A stretch of 64,000 bases of DNA from Parasporobacterium sp. (GCA_017459985.1 JAFUBX010000002.1:62001-126000); one strand, 5' to 3'; positions 1 to 8,074 are shown, counted from the first letter of the stretch. Notes: generated by a model not told the origin, from the sequence alone. Numbers and translations are program-made.

Positions 1-199
1 CTTCATGCATGCCGCAGATTTCAACTCGTCCATTTTTAGAAAGTTGCTGATATACCTTTTTCGTATTGTTGGTTTCAATATAGAGTTTCCCATCATAGTC
101 GCAAAGCGCTCCGAACGGCCGGACATGCGGCCGTCCTTCTTCATCGGTTGCAAGGAAAAATGTTCCGCAGTTCCTTAAAAATTCAAATACTTCTTTCAT
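1..199 (-). CDS. Pyridoxamine 5'-phosphate oxidase-like flavoprotein, 3' end outside window
   Basis: The reverse strand reads an open frame from an ATG at 199 to the window edge, about 66 codons, preceded by a strong AGGAAGGAG ribosome site. It begins MKEVFEFLRNCGTFFLATDE and continues with GRPHVRPFG and a DGKLYIETNNTKKVYQ stretch. This is the usual opening of the split-barrel, FMN-binding pyridoxamine-phosphate-oxidase-like family of small clostridial flavoproteins. The C-terminal half is missing, so the substrate cannot be stated. Family assignment rests on pattern recognition of the N-terminal barrel. Confidence 0.72.
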   Translation of the reverse strand, partial: MKEVFEFLRNCGTFFLATDEEGRPHVRPFGALCDYDGKLYIETNNTKKVYQQLSKNGRVEICGMHE

Positions 200-246
200 T
201 GGTTTGTACTCCTTCCTGTTAATCATATCCAGAATTGTTTATAACT

Positions 247-1119
247 TTACCATTCTCTTAAAAACTGGAATTCTTGTTCAAAGCAGTCTTTTCTGGCTTC
301 ATTGCATTCCGCAGGCCATTTCTTTTCCGCCGGAAACGCTTTCTTCCAGGATTCCGGTGGGTTAGTACCGAGCAAGTGACTTGCATAGGGGTAGATGATC
401 GTTCTGACCCTGAAAGGATAATCAGCGTCGGCGAGCACCCTTTTTATTCTTCTCACGGCTGTCGGCGAAGGCCATTCATTATCTCTTTCAGGCGCGACCA
501 GCAGGACGTGAGCTTTCATATTCTCGACCTTGATCCGGGATTCCTCTGTCAGGGTCGCGTTTTCGTAAAATGACCGTAGAAACTCATTGTGATGCTCGGT
601 ATCTTGTTTTCGGTATTCCCGCAATGATCCGAAGAACCCCTTCTCCCTTTGGCCGGTAAACAGTGAACACGGGTAATCCTTGCCGTGATAGCTGAACCAT
701 GATCTGCCGGTAGGTTTTCCGAAGATTTTAGGTTCCTCAACGACGTAGTCGAAGGGACAAATACTGAGGACAAGGTTGATATCAGGGATGAGGGATGCAC
801 ACAAAAGCGCGTAAGCGGCGCCCGAGGATATACCGTGAATACCGATCTTGTTAAATCCGCTGCGTTTCAGTTCCGCAACGGCTTTTTCAACGTACTCTAC
901 CGGAATACCGCGCATTTTCTTTGACATGCCTTTCCAAAAGTAGAATCCAAGAACAAGAACGGAGTAACCTGCTTTTCTAATGTATTCGGAATCTGCAAGA
1001 CAATGCTTTTCATTCATGCCCGAGCCGTGCATCCAGATAATAACTTTTTCTTTATTTGTCGTTCCTTCAAACCAATAGGCTTGAAATCCATCTTCTTTTA
1101 CACTGTAATAATCTTTCAT
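247..1119 (-). CDS. Alpha/beta hydrolase, BAAT C-terminal-like
   Basis: This 290-residue protein has an oxyanion-type HGSG at residues 31-34, a nucleophile elbow GISSG at 96-100 (Ser98), a probable acid in the PERDNEWPS segment and a probable catalytic His in YPYASHLLG near the C-terminus. The VAPERDNEWPS and YPYASH arrangement is typical of the acyl-CoA thioesterase/BAAT C-terminal type of alpha/beta hydrolase. There is no signal peptide, so it should be cytoplasmic. It follows the PNPOx-like gene on the same strand. The substrate is unknown; a general esterase or thioesterase is the safest description. Confidence 0.75.
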   Translation of the reverse strand: MKDYYSVKEDGFQAYWFEGTTNKEKVIIWMHGSGMNEKHCLADSEYIRKAGYSVLVLGFYFWKGMSKKMRGIPVEYVEKAVAELKRSGFNKIGIHGISSGAAYALLCASLIPDINLVLSICPFDYVVEEPKIFGKPTGRSWFSYHGKDYPCSLFTGQREKGFFGSLREYRKQDTEHHNEFLRSFYENATLTEESRIKVENMKAHVLLVAPERDNEWPSPTAVRRIKRVLADADYPFRVRTIIYPYASHLLGTNPPESWKKAFPAEKKWPAECNEARKDCFEQEFQFLREW

Positions 1120-1249
1120 TCTTCACCTGAAAAATACCGAGTCGTCAAAGAAAGCGTTTATCATCTGTTTGTTACTGTTGCATGATGGTCCACATCATAA
1201 TCAAAGCAGGTGTATTTCGTTTCTTTTCCTTTCCAATTTGCCGACCGCT

Positions 1250-2344
1250 TCAAGACTTCGCTCTGAGGGAATAAGGCCGAAATCGATACTTGCCTTTTCC
1301 ATGTCCGGACACCGGCTCAATGATTCCGTGCTCTGTCATTTCCCTTAATAGGTCAGATGCTCTGGATGCTTTAATATCAATCACTCGCATCACGTCAGAC
1401 CTTCCAAAGATCGCCTGACCCGGAAATGCTTCACGAAGCTTCAAAATATGGCTTGCTGTTTTCGGCTGAAATATTTTTTCAATGTCCGGTTTTAATGCTT
1501 CAATGTCCGGTTTTTCTGTCTCTTTGAATGCTCCACTGATATGCAAAGTCCGGTTATGAAGAGGATTGCTCTCATTCAAAAGAAGATTGCGGAGGAACAA
1601 TTCAAGGAACTCTGTCGTTTCGTGAACGCCATTTTTCAAATCATTATAGTTTGCCCTGACGAGTGAATTCCGAAAATACCATGCATTCTCGGCAAAAACA
1701 TCATTTGTCCCGTCAAAGCCCAGCGTGCGTAAATACTTGATGAAGAACACCGCTGTCGTTCTGGTATTACCCTCACCGAAAACATGGATCTGCCATAGTC
1801 TGGATATGAATACGGCAAGATGGTGGATGATTTCATCCATCGTAAGATTCTTATAGGAAAACTTCTTCTCCTCCGAGAAATCATAGTCAAGTGTCGCCCG
1901 CAGCTCCGTGGCGCTGCCATACAGCACGGTTGCTCCATTCAGCACCCATTCCTTCTTCGTGATATTGTAATCCCGAATGCGCCCAGCATGAGAATAAATG
2001 CCGGTAAACAGCTTCCTGTGAATGGAGAGATACTCGTTTGGTGTAAAGCTAAATGCACGCTCTGAAAGAAGCGCAGCAATACGCGCAGAAACCTTGTCGG
2101 CTTCCTCTGTACGATCTGATGCATCACTGGCAGGATTTTCCTCATAGTAGGTCTGTAAAAGTGCATTTGCCTCTTCAAAGGAAATCTCACCTTCGATATT
2201 CCGAACGGCAGTATGCACCAGATATTCCGATGTTTTCAACCCGTCAACCGCCTGCAAGCCAATGGCCGTATGCCACGCATAGCCTTTGTCCCGCCTGCCC
2301 GGTTCAGATTCTTTGATATAGTCCTTAAATGGATCTTTATTCAC
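1250..2344 (-). CDS. Fic family protein (probable AMP transferase)
   Basis: The 364-residue protein carries the Fic core motif HVFGEGNTRT at 187-196, with catalytic His187 and the GN loop that binds nucleotide phosphates. Fic enzymes transfer AMP or related groups from nucleotides to hydroxyl side chains of target proteins. An IEGE segment at 50-53 resembles the self-inhibitory helix motif of class II Fic proteins, but the usual Ser/Thr four residues before its Glu is Val. The second Arg of the longer HxFx(D/E)GNxRxxR motif is Ala198. The C-terminus (about 300-364) looks like a winged helix (SDVMRVIDIKASRASDLL). The start is GTG, with AGGTGAT upstream, and overlaps the stop of a 57-codon reading frame. 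Target unknown. Confidence 0.87.
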   Translation of the reverse strand: MNKDPFKDYIKESEPGRRDKGYAWHTAIGLQAVDGLKTSEYLVHTAVRNIEGEISFEEANALLQTYYEENPASDASDRTEEADKVSARIAALLSERAFSFTPNEYLSIHRKLFTGIYSHAGRIRDYNITKKEWVLNGATVLYGSATELRATLDYDFSEEKKFSYKNLTMDEIIHHLAVFISRLWQIHVFGEGNTRTTAVFFIKYLRTLGFDGTNDVFAENAWYFRNSLVRANYNDLKNGVHETTEFLELFLRNLLLNESNPLHNRTLHISGAFKETEKPDIEALKPDIEKIFQPKTASHILKLREAFPGQAIFGRSDVMRVIDIKASRASDLLREMTEHGIIEPVSGHGKGKYRFRPYSLRAKS

Positions 2345-2514
2345 TCCATATCACCTCGCTGCTTTATCTCTGCATAAGTGGCGCTTTTTGAACCCACATC
2401 AATATCGGCAGACGGCTTATACTCCAGATTGGCATGATCATCACTTTGTTCAGATTTCCCAGCCAAAAGGACAACCGTCTCAACTATTGTCCGCCTAAGC
2501 AACCGAATTGTCAT
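2341..2514 (-). pseudogene. Short ORF resembling the tail of a 23S rRNA methyltransferase-like protein
   Basis: A 57-codon frame starts at an ATG at 2514 and ends in a TGA that overlaps the GTG start of the Fic gene. It contains VETVVLLAGKS, like the C-terminal strand of RumA/RlmD-type uracil methyltransferases, followed by GSKSATYAEIKQ. The latter resembles the ATYxxIK segment of a tail often attached to such annotations in Lachnospiraceae mobile regions. The methyltransferase core is absent. It is either a decayed fragment or a small leader peptide translationally coupled to fic. The family call comes from memory of motif wording. Confidence 0.4.
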
Positions 2515-2541
2515 CAAAATATATACTACTGGTGCACGGAT

Positions 2542-3771
2542 TTATAATTCTTTTTCTTCCCGCATAAAATCAATTATATTGGCATGAATGATGCCACTTC
2601 TCTTTTGCAGAAGATAATCTGTAGTCATAACATACTTGGGATAGTTGTCTTTGATCATCTCAAGAGGCCTGTATTCTCTATCTTCCGTTTCCCTGCTTAA
2701 GGCAATCGTATATGCAACTTGCACATATAAGTAATTCATGTCTTTATTTCGGATAATGAAGTCACATTCAAGTTTGCCGATCCTTCCGACACTTATCAAG
2801 CAATCATGAGAACGTGCATACACATACAGGATATTTTCCAGTGTCGCTCCATAATTGATCCTGTTATCAGTATTCTCAGCGTAGTAAAACCCGAGGTCAA
2901 CAAGATAATACTTTTTCTCTCCACTGAGCGATTTCTTCGATTTCATATCAAAACGGTCACATTCATACAGAATCTTTGCATCAACCAGCGCTTTGATATA
3001 TCTGGATACAGTTGCCTTTCCAATGCCCAATCCATTCTTCTTCAAAGAAGCGCAAATATTATTTATACTTGTGATTGCCCCAAAGTTATTTATCACATAA
3101 CGGCGAACGAGTTCAAAAGTTTCCTTTTTTCTTATCTTTACTCGTCTTCGGATATCTTTTTCAAATATTTCATTTATTACACCCTGCACATACTTTCTCT
3201 TATCTGCCGGATCATCTAATAATATTGTTCGAGGAAATCCGCTCTCCAAAATATAATTGGTCAGCTCAGCTTGAGCATTTGCATTAACTGATTTGCCGTA
3301 GAATACTTTCATCTTCTCATACTCGCTGAAACTGAGAGGAAACATTTCAAATTCAAGATACCTGCCTGTCAGTTTTGTAACAAGCTCACCACTGAGCAAA
3401 TACGAGTTCGAACCTGTAATAAAAATCGACCAGCCGCCATCCGTCCTATAGCCATTTATCACGGTCTCGAAATCCTTGACATTCTGTATTTCGTCAATAA
3501 AAAGATATTTCAATCCTTCTGCATGTCCTCTCTCATTGATACATTTTTCCAGGGCATCAGCTGTCACAATATTTCTGAAGCCTCGTTTATCAAGGTCAAT
3601 ATATATGATATTGTCCTGTGGAATACCATCTTCCCTGAGTTCTTCGGCGATTGTTTCCATAAGACTGGACTTCCCGCATCTTCTGACACCGGTTATTACC
3701 TTGATAATGTCATCTTCATGATAAAATCCCCTGATTTTTTTCAGATAATTCTCTCGTCTGAATAGTTCCAT
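2542..3771 (-). CDS. AAA+ ATPase with DUF4143-type C-terminus
   Basis: This is a 409-residue protein with Walker A GVRRCGKSS at 28-36, Walker B YLFIDE at 89-94, and an ITGSNS sensor-like segment. The C-terminal half, with KKYYLVDLGFYYA, an early-exit nuclease-like fold pattern and CDFIIRNKD, is typical of the large DUF4143 ATPase family, which is abundant and poorly understood in gut Clostridia and archaea. A winged-helix-like segment (GIGKATVSRYIKALVDAKI) joins the halves. The start ATG is followed by the family-typical MELFRRENYL. It stands alone between Fic and a hairpin-rich spacer. Cellular role unknown. Confidence 0.85.
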   Translation of the reverse strand: MELFRRENYLKKIRGFYHEDDIIKVITGVRRCGKSSLMETIAEELREDGIPQDNIIYIDLDKRGFRNIVTADALEKCINERGHAEGLKYLFIDEIQNVKDFETVINGYRTDGGWSIFITGSNSYLLSGELVTKLTGRYLEFEMFPLSFSEYEKMKVFYGKSVNANAQAELTNYILESGFPRTILLDDPADKRKYVQGVINEIFEKDIRRRVKIRKKETFELVRRYVINNFGAITSINNICASLKKNGLGIGKATVSRYIKALVDAKILYECDRFDMKSKKSLSGEKKYYLVDLGFYYAENTDNRINYGATLENILYVYARSHDCLISVGRIGKLECDFIIRNKDMNYLYVQVAYTIALSRETEDREYRPLEMIKDNYPKYVMTTDYLLQKRSGIIHANIIDFMREEKEL

Positions 3772-3837
3772 TCCTTCTCTCCATTAAACTCTTTGTTTTA
3801 CATCATGTATTATAACTTCCGATAGAGTAAAAGTCCA

Positions 3838-3884
3838 GTTAACGTTACCATTTTTATCATTTCTTTATATTTGGTAACGTTAAC
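3838..3884. terminator. Perfect 13-bp inverted repeat, probable bidirectional terminator
   Basis: GTTAACGTTACCA (3838-3850) pairs exactly with TGGTAACGTTAAC (3872-3884) around a 21-nt AT-rich loop. The stem is flanked by GGGCTTTT on one side and, on the reverse strand, by ACTTTTACT. It lies between the DUF4143 ATPase start and the hairpin cluster, so it could end transcripts from either side. Confidence 0.55.
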
Positions 3885-3980
3885 CGGGCTTTTGTGTTGA
3901 TAAATTGTGACATATCCATACCTCTCCAATTCATTCACGGTGCTGCGGATGGAGTTTACAGGCTTTTTCTGAAATTCACG

Positions 3981-4095
3981 ACCACCAGCTATGCTGGTGG
4001 TTTGATTACGCCCCTCCGGGGCACTATTGTTTCTCCGCCTATAGGCGGTTTGAGGAGCCATCGTCGTGTTACTGGATTGCCGCCTGAAAGGCGGC
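3981..4095. repeat. Cluster of four unrelated perfect hairpins
   Basis: Four short palindromes follow each other. They are ACCACCAGC-TAT-GCTGGTGGT (3981-4001), GCCCC-TCC-GGGGC (4010-4022), CCGCCTATAGGCGG (4035-4048) and GCCGCC-TGAAA-GGCGGC (4079-4095). Each has a GC-rich stem and a 0-5 nt loop, and the stems differ from one another. Such strings occur near ends of mobile elements or in structured leaders. No adjacent transposase end explains them here. Confidence 0.7.
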
Positions 4096-4106
4096 TCTTC
4101 TAACAT

Positions 4107-4470
4107 TTTATGTATCTCTCTTGATTCTGCTATTCTGATATTTCCTCCGCACCCCCGGCTTTCGTAAGAAATCCAGGTGCTTTTCTCACAAAAGGCCTCC
4201 GAAATGCCTCTTCTGTGAGAAAAGTATAGTTATCTAAAACTACTCAAAGTTTAGCACGGGATTTTATTACCCCGGGCATCTCCTCCGGAATCTGTTAGTC
4301 TCCCCAGCTACCGCCGGGGAATTTATATCTGTTTCATTAAAAGGGATTTCCGACGTAAATTGCGGAAGATAATCACCCACCCAGGACGCAGAAGACCCCA
4401 TATTTTTTTACTCCGGAAGCACTATTGGAAAACCTATACGTTGTCACTTCAATCATCTATGATCCTCGGA
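4107..4470. other. Gene-free spacer with one long stem-loop
   Basis: No convincing reading frame is present. The clearest structure is at 4180-4224, where CTTTTCTCACA pairs with TGTGAGAAAAG and encloses a smaller AGGC/GCCT stem. The rest, including a CCCCGGG/CCGCCGGGG-containing stretch near 4270-4320, shows no recognisable gene and may be decayed mobile DNA. Confidence 0.4.
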
Positions 4471-4986
4471 TCATCGCTGTAGGGCGGTAATCCAGGCACG
4501 CTGCTTCTCATTGATGAAGGCTTCCACATATGGGTACTGGCTGTATGTCATAACACCCACAAACAGGAATGCCGGTATGATCTCGCCGGTATCCGGGTCC
4601 GTGATCCTTGCCGGATCACCCGCCCAGTCGACCTCGATCTGTTCACCAGGCTTTCGAGGTACATGCATGGAAGCGGCACGTTTCTGCTCGTCCTGCTGTA
4701 TGTAATAGCAGAACTGGGAGTACATAAGAGGTTCGTCACCGGACTGGCGGCACTCCTCCAGGTATTCCGTCCAGAGAAGCTTTATGTTAACTCCGTTACG
4801 GAGCAGCTCCTTCTGGATGTAACTAAAGTCAGGCATCCGCTTTGGTGAAGATACCTTTTGTTCTTTGGAAAACATCAGTTTCTCAAGAGCTGCATCTGTC
4901 AAAGAAGCATCCAATGGCCAGGATAAATGCATTTCCTGTGCGCGTCGCTGGACTTTGACAATTGTTTTTTGCGAAACACCGATACT
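4471..4986 (-). pseudogene. istA: IS21-family IstA transposase remnant
   Basis: The open frame reads SIGVSQKTIVKVQRRAQE, the end of the IstA helix-turn-helix, then LSWPL, a central region, and IEVDWAGDPA containing the first catalytic Asp of the DDE integrase core. It then continues with INEKQRAWITALQR and stops. Full IstA proteins are several hundred residues long; here only about 170 codons remain. The extreme N-terminus and the rest of the DDE core are missing, and no IstB ATPase follows. Four 22-bp end-type repeats lie just upstream, supporting the IS21 assignment. Confidence 0.82.
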
Positions 4987-5000
4987 TTAACCCGGAGCAA

Positions 5001-5089
5001 TGATTTCCACGATCCGGAATGTTGATTTCCTGTTTTTCGGAAAGGTGATTTCCTATGCCCGGACAGGTGATGGAAATCTACCCGGAATA
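5001..5089. repeat. Four ~22-bp direct repeats, IS21-type end
   Basis: Four consecutive units start at 5001, 5023, 5046 and 5068. The first three begin TGATTTCC and the fourth TGATGGAAA, and all carry CGGA near the other end. Multiple internal repeats of this size at the left end are typical of IS21-like elements, where they bind transposase. The order relative to the istA fragment fits a decayed left end. From 5090 to 5249 nothing else is recognisable. Confidence 0.65.
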
Positions 5090-5249
5090 CTTACCTCCGT
5101 TTTTTTTGTTTTCCTTTCGGTAGTGTATTAATCACTCTAAACGGGATATATAGCAAGTTAATCCTTCAAATAATGCGGTACATATATTCAACAAATGTGA
5201 AGGTCAATAATTGTGGAAACTACTGCAATGCGATGCAAGAAATTTCCTG

Positions 5250-5298
5250 TTGATTTTTTTCTCAGTCTGCGTATAATGAAAGTAGGAAAACCCTACTT
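5250..5298 (+). promoter_or_regulatory. Promoter and operator of the AbrB/PIN operon
   Basis: TTGATT at 5250-5255 and a perfect TATAAT at 5272-5277 are separated by 16 nt. Immediately downstream lies the inverted repeat AAGTAGG-AAAAC-CCTACTT (5280-5298), followed by a further CCTACTT. Its position over the transcription start fits autorepression by the AbrB-type antitoxin or the complex. The binding role is inferred. Confidence 0.62.
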
Positions 5299-5328
5299 CC
5301 CTACTTTTTCAAACAGAGGTGTACGAAT

Positions 5329-5604
5329 ATGGCAAACACAGCATTTGTAAATGATGCACGGGTTATGGCAAAGGGCCAGGTTACGATTCCCAAGAATGTA
5401 CGGGCAGCACTTGGCGTGGAGAGCGGCGATCGTGTAACCTTCATCGTGGAAGGAAACAATGTACGCGTGGTCAACTCGGCTGTTTATGCCCTGATGCGGT
5501 TCCAGCAGCAGATGAGCGGAGAGGGTAAAAAGGCTGGTCTCCTCACAGAGGATGACGTCGCCAACTGGATCACACAGTCCCGCCGCGAGGAAAATGACGG
5601 ATGA
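5329..5604 (+). CDS. AbrB/SpoVT-type antitoxin
   Basis: The 91-residue protein contains the swapped-hairpin AbrB motif: VMAKGQVTIPKNVRAALGV followed by SGDRVTFIVEGNNVRVV. This domain binds DNA as a dimer and serves as the N-terminal part of antitoxins. The C-terminal 40 residues (QQMSGEGKKAGLLTEDDV) would neutralise the toxin. The ATG is preceded by CAGAGGTG. It overlaps the PIN toxin start by 4 nt (ATGA), a typical translational coupling of toxin-antitoxin pairs. It is probably autoregulated through the inverted repeat at 5280-5298. Confidence 0.9.
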   Translation: MANTAFVNDARVMAKGQVTIPKNVRAALGVESGDRVTFIVEGNNVRVVNSAVYALMRFQQQMSGEGKKAGLLTEDDVANWITQSRREENDG

Positions 5605-6002
5605 GAGTGATGATCGATACCAACATCTTCATCTCCGCAGCACTTTTTCCGAAAGGCCGCGCAGCTGAAGCATTATACAAGGCGCTGATCCCGCCGTATC
5701 AGCCGGTCGTTTGTGACTATGTGATCGACGAGCTTCATCGAAAGTTCCAGGAGAAGTTCCCGAATCGCACCGTCGAGCTGGAGGCCTTCCTGTACACCGC
5801 ACTTCCTGCATTTGAGGTAGTTGCGACTCCAGAAGAGATCAACGAGGCAGAGACTAAGATCCGTGATCCAAAAGACCGTCCGATCCTCCGGGCCGCCCTG
5901 AATGCAGGAGCAGACCTGTTCCTGACCGGCGACAAGGATTTTCTAGAATCTTCTGTAGAAGACCCACGTATTATCAGCGTTGCAGCATTTCTCGAACTGT
6001 AA
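5601..6002 (+). CDS. PIN-domain toxin ribonuclease
   Basis: The 133-residue protein has the acidic cluster of PIN nucleases: Asp6 in MIDTNIFISA, Glu44 in DELHRKF, Asp89/Asp92 in RDPKDRPIL and Asp111/Asp113 in TGDKDFL. It matches the COG1569-like VapC relatives that pair with AbrB-type antitoxins. It would cleave RNA in a metal-dependent way when free of its antitoxin. Translation is coupled to the antitoxin gene, and a hairpin follows the stop codon. All acidic residues are present, so it looks intact. Confidence 0.9.
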   Translation: MRVMIDTNIFISAALFPKGRAAEALYKALIPPYQPVVCDYVIDELHRKFQEKFPNRTVELEAFLYTALPAFEVVATPEEINEAETKIRDPKDRPILRAALNAGADLFLTGDKDFLESSVEDPRIISVAAFLEL

Positions 6003-6006
6003 GCAG

Positions 6007-6032
6007 ACAGCCATCGAAAGGTGGCTGTTTTT
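6007..6032 (+). terminator. Terminator of the toxin-antitoxin operon
   Basis: ACAGCCATC-GAAA-GGTGGCTGT forms a 9-bp stem (one G-U pair) with a GNRA-like loop, followed by TTTTTGC. It begins 5 nt after the PIN stop codon. Confidence 0.75.
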
Positions 6033-6076
6033 GCTGTTATACGACCAAAAGAGCCATTGTGAATGATGGACATACC

Positions 6077-6214
6077 TTATTCTTCGGAAGATACACAAAG
6101 CTCTGTATATGGAACGCACGCTCCACCCCGGAGAACGCTCACGCCTTCTGCTGATCCAACCTGCTCGATATAGCGCTTCACAATCACATCGCAGAACTTT
6201 TCATCTAGCTCGAT
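6077..6214 (-). pseudogene. C-terminal remnant of an adenine-specific DNA methyltransferase
   Basis: The reverse strand reads IELDEKFCDVIVKRYIEQVG then SVLRGGACVPYTEL and a TAA stop. This is the closing segment of phage-type N6-adenine methyltransferases, where E-x-D-x-K-x-C followed by RYIEQ is highly typical. The catalytic DPPY motif and the N-terminal body are absent. The fragment abuts and overlaps by about 10 bp a truncated BRO-N-like frame, so it marks a deletion junction between two phage genes. Confidence 0.7.
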
Positions 6215-6354
6215 CGTAAAACAGCTATTTCAGGATGTTCAAACTGTAACTGTTCTATACTTTTGTATCCAAGCGCTTTCCTGACATCCTTTGCCAATAA
6301 GTATACCTTATCTTCAATAACTATTCTGGTTTTAAACAGGCTGGTTTTATTCAT
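6205..6354 (-). pseudogene. Truncated BRO-N-like phage antirepressor
   Basis: Starting at the ATG at 6354, 49 residues read [20 protein letters not shown] and AKDVRKALGYKSIEQLQ. This is the N-terminal part of a BRO/antirepressor DNA-binding domain. The frame stops at the junction with the methyltransferase remnant. Intact antirepressors are some 200 or more residues long. It overlaps the 3' end of dinD by 8 nt, so it may still be transcribed with it. Confidence 0.55.
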
Positions 6355-7189
6355 GAAGTTTCCCCGATTTTTCAGCAAGTTGTTTGCCTTCCTTTTGCAC
6401 CCTTCGTTCCATTTTTTTAATATCCTCGGAAGGCGGTAGATTCTCCGGCTTGATTCCCCTCTGCCCAAGCATCTCCCTTACTGAACTGTTGTTGTCTACA
6501 TGTTCAACCGTTATAGCAGACTCCCCTTGTAAATCCTTTTCCTCAACATTGTAATTTGTCATCTCTGTTGCAAGATTCTTGGCGGCTATTGTAAGTGTCG
6601 GCAAAAAATCTGCCAACGGCCTTGATTCCTTGACCCCAAGACGTTCTTTCATTTCTTTGGTGGTATATCCTCCAAATAAAGCCTGATCGCCTTTTGATCG
6701 TATTCTCGCAAAACCGGCATCATCCACACCGCGCTCATAGATATTCTGAGACAATCGCTTTTCCGACTCTCTTAGTTTGCCGCGTGCTTCTGTTCTTTCT
6801 ATATATGCTATTCTTTCCTCAATGAGTTCCTGCTTTCTTGTTTGCACCGCAAAATAACTCTGCGCAAATGCAATCTGTTCCTTACGGGGATCTCCATTTT
6901 CCGCAATAAGATAACATGCATAACGGGTGAGCATATAATCATCGACCTCTCGATTACCGCCCTTACCGATCTTTATCATTTTGCTGACGTCAGCAAAATG
7001 ATCCGTTATAGCTATCCCGTTGTTTTCACAAGAAATCTTTGCCTTTTCTATGGTCTTCTCAAAATTTCTCCATTGAGCATATTCAAGCAGTTCCATCAAC
7101 TCTCGTGCATACCAGAATTCAACACCATTTTCTTCGTGCTGGATATCATCAAATTGCTTTTTATAAATTTCAATTGCTCTCTTTTCCAT
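6347..7189 (-). CDS. dinD: DNA damage-inducible protein D (DinD)
   Basis: The 280-residue protein shows the DinD layout. A BRO-N-like domain ([16 protein letters not shown]) comes first, then [20 protein letters not shown], then a long helical region with [20 protein letters not shown] and [15 protein letters not shown]. coli DinD inhibits RecA-mediated strand exchange; this relative probably has a similar role, but no LexA-type box is evident upstream. It follows a 138-residue unknown gene by 11 nt on the same strand. The surrounding phage fragments suggest it arrived on a mobile element. Confidence 0.9.
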   Translation of the reverse strand: MEKRAIEIYKKQFDDIQHEENGVEFWYARELMELLEYAQWRNFEKTIEKAKISCENNGIAITDHFADVSKMIKIGKGGNREVDDYMLTRYACYLIAENGDPRKEQIAFAQSYFAVQTRKQELIEERIAYIERTEARGKLRESEKRLSQNIYERGVDDAGFARIRSKGDQALFGGYTTKEMKERLGVKESRPLADFLPTLTIAAKNLATEMTNYNVEEKDLQGESAITVEHVDNNSSVREMLGQRGIKPENLPPSEDIKKMERRVQKEGKQLAEKSGKLHE

Positions 7190-7200
7190 GATTATTGCCC

Positions 7201-7617
7201 CTATATATCAGTCGTTTCTATTATACGAACTTGCATAAGCAGTTCCGTGCCACCCTGATATGGTTCTGAAGCTCTTACATCGTAAAGATTCTTATCAATA
7301 TTGTCCGAAATATTATACTGAAGATGTCTGAGTACATGCCAAATATCAATAAGGTTCCGGCAAGTGTCACTTTTATAGGAATCTCGAAACATTACGTTTA
7401 GAGCAGTCCTCAGTTTTTCCGTCATTTCATCTCTATCTTTAATCCATTCATGAAATCTCGTGTTATTCTCAGGATCATCTTTATCATAGAAAAATCTATC
7501 TTCAGCAATAATGTCAGCAACCAGATCAGGTTGATTCATCAGAATACGTCCATATACTTCCGTGGATAAAATCAACAAATTTAGCTGTTCTTCTGTCATC
7601 TCTACTTCCAATTTCAT
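7201..7617 (-). CDS. Uncharacterised protein, cotranscribed with dinD
   Basis: This 138-residue, mostly helical and acidic protein begins [20 protein letters not shown]. It contains [20 protein letters not shown] and a [17 protein letters not shown] stretch. I recognise no family. It has no signal peptide or membrane segment. It is the first gene of a two-gene reverse-strand unit with dinD, and its upstream region is shared with the divergent XRE-type regulator, whose large operator lies between them. That layout suggests phage or element accessory function under control of that regulator. Confidence 0.6.
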   Translation of the reverse strand: MKLEVEMTEEQLNLLILSTEVYGRILMNQPDLVADIIAEDRFFYDKDDPENNTRFHEWIKDRDEMTEKLRTALNVMFRDSYKSDTCRNLIDIWHVLRHLQYNISDNIDKNLYDVRASEPYQGGTELLMQVRIIETTDI

Positions 7618-7632
7618 AATTCATCACCATCC

Positions 7633-7699
7633 TTGACTTTCATTGTCTTGATTTATATAATATTACCAACGGTAATATTATATCGTTACCGTTGGTAAT
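7633..7699 (+). promoter_or_regulatory. Promoter with large palindromic operator for the XRE regulator
   Basis: TTGACT (7633-7638) and TATAAT (7656-7661) are 17 nt apart. Starting at the last base of the -10 region is a perfect 14-bp inverted repeat: ATTACCAACGGTAA at 7662-7675 and TTACCGTTGGTAAT at 7686-7699. Each arm is itself dyad-symmetric (ATTACC/GGTAA). The site lies between the divergent 7617 and 7718 genes and can control both. Confidence 0.72.
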
Positions 7700-7717
7700 C
7701 GTCAAGGAGGATTTATT

Positions 7718-8074
7718 ATGAACCATATGGCTAATACTCTTATTCCTGAGCGCCTCAAATCTGCAAGAGAACATCTTAACCTTTCCAAAGCTGAAGCTGC
7801 ACGACGGATTGGATTAACAGCCGCTTCCTATGTCAGATATGAAGCTGGTGACCGAAGTCCCTCTCCGCAGGTTCTTACTTCAATAGCAGAAAAGTTAAAT
7901 ACTTCTGTTGCCTACTTATCAGGCAACACAGATGATATTTCCCCGGACGTAATCAGTATCAATAAGTACAATGATCCTATACTATTTGAACTCATAACGG
8001 ATGTTCAAAGTGCAGATACCGCAACTATGCAGCGACTACTCAGCTATTATCGCCGGCTCACAAAAAACGATTAA
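7718..8074 (+). CDS. XRE-family transcriptional regulator
   Basis: The 118-residue protein has a helix-turn-helix at about residues 10-65 (RLKSAREHLNLSKAEAARRI, then GLTAASYVRYEAGDRSPS). A short C-terminal region follows that probably dimerises. It is of the Cro/cI type. The ATG at 7718 follows AAGGAGG by 7 nt. The gene is divergent from the 138-residue unknown and dinD, and a 14-bp palindrome overlaps its own promoter, which suggests autorepression. The ligand or inducing signal cannot be read from sequence. Confidence 0.9.
   Translation: MNHMANTLIPERLKSAREHLNLSKAEAARRIGLTAASYVRYEAGDRSPSPQVLTSIAEKLNTSVAYLSGNTDDISPDVISINKYNDPILFELITDVQSADTATMQRLLSYYRRLTKND

Larger units (their letters stand above)
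3810..4106 (-). other. Doubtful 98-codon ORF with a winged-helix-like tail
   Basis: The first half of this frame is a translation of short DNA palindromes and is probably not protein sequence. The middle (SIRSTVNELERYGYVTIYQ) has the wording of a wing-helix segment of a small DNA-binding protein, as in replication or mobilisation accessory proteins. The last codons run through a 13-bp inverted repeat at 3838-3884. It may be the decayed 3' end of a small regulator from a mobile element. I would not treat the whole frame as a gene. Confidence 0.25.

Noticed and set aside
4471..5089. Functional IS21 element
   Set aside because: The transposase lacks its N-terminus and most of the DDE core, and no IstB gene or second end is visible.
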